Assembly (NCBI GenBank): GCA_937954195.1
Contig: CALFYR010000200.1
Span: forward strand, 1-6,150
Origin: an uncultured Dehalococcoidia bacterium
GTDB taxonomy: Bacteria > Chloroflexota > Dehalococcoidia > Tepidiformales > Tepidiformaceae
Direction of reading: 5' to 3'
DNA: 6,150 nt
Positions within the stretch are counted from its first letter, which is position 1. Every line of letters begins with the position of its first letter. The notes under the pieces are model-generated. The model searched no databases, was not told where the DNA came from, and worked only from the letters and a program-made list of their open reading frames with translations. Of the stretch, positions 6,067 to 6,150 are shown in pieces. The position numbers were made by a program, and so were the translations under genes.

Positions 6067-6080
6067 GTCTCCGATCGATC
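6067..6080. repeat. 14-bp direct repeat, copy 2
   Basis: This is identical to 5868-5881 and in the same orientation. The pair could be binding sites, ends of a small inserted or duplicated segment, or chance; the sequence between them contains the 5951-5999 hairpins. Confidence 0.6.
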
Positions 6081-6150
6081 TCACCCAGAAGCGGTCTCCC
6101 GCCTTTCGCAGTTGAGCTTTTCACCGTCCACGATTTGCGTGGAACGCCGA

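Larger units (their letters stand above)
5108..6150. other. Gene-poor, hairpin-rich region
   Basis: I find no convincing protein gene here. The open frames lack good ribosome-binding sites, overlap the inverted repeats and have compositions (very Arg-, Ser- or Cys-rich) typical of chance frames in GC-rich DNA. I see no tRNA, rRNA, RNase P RNA, tmRNA or SRP RNA signature, no CRISPR array and no transposase. No clear sigma-70 promoter stands out for the minus-strand genes, so their promoter may lie anywhere in here or beyond the window. The region holds many inverted repeats, densest between about 5420 and 6000, listed separately. Confidence 0.6.

Noticed and set aside
6050..6148. Possible C-terminal end of a minus-strand gene entering from the right edge
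   Set aside because: A frame of 32 codons is open from the edge to a TAG at 6052-6050, but it is too short and has no clear codon bias.
5400..6150. CRISPR array, integron attC sites or a tRNA
   Set aside because: Only one 14-bp repeat pair exists, with no regular spacing; the hairpins differ in sequence and lack the paired core motifs of attC; no T-loop-like sequence fits a cloverleaf.

Overview
The window looks like a defence-island segment of a GC-rich bacterium. The reading frames are arginine- and alanine-rich with many G/C third positions. I lean towards a planctomycete, only because the two small minus-strand genes resemble protein families I remember from Planctomycetes. I could not check that memory.

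Left part (1-4118, plus strand): three tightly packed genes that I read as the 3' end of a BREX type 3 phage-defence operon. They are the C-terminal part of a SNF2-type helicase (BrxHII position, cut by the window edge), a complete PglZ-domain protein with alkaline-phosphatase-type motifs, and a 245-residue protein in the BrxA position. The helicase-PglZ gap is under 20 bases, and PglZ and the last gene share an ATGA overlap, so the three are probably co-translated. The type 3 order described in the literature is brxF, brxC/pglY, pglXI, brxHII, pglZ, brxA. The first three would lie upstream of the window, so the type assignment rests on gene order at one end only.

Middle part (4181-5107, minus strand): two genes converge on the BREX operon, read in the order 73-residue protein then 208-residue protein. 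Both have strong Shine-Dalgarno sites. Neither has a function I can name. The 78 bases between them hold a perfect 9-bp hairpin and an extra ribosome-binding site plus ATG in another frame, which together could form a translational control element.

Right part (5108-6150): just over 1 kb with no convincing gene. It is unusually rich in inverted repeats, including a 14-bp stem, a 15-bp stem with one bulge and several stems of 7-10 bp. It also has a 14-bp direct repeat about 200 bases apart. It lies upstream of the small minus-strand genes and could be a long structured leader, a separate structured RNA, or a patch of palindromic repeat DNA. With the two unassigned genes, it is the least explained and most interesting part of the window.
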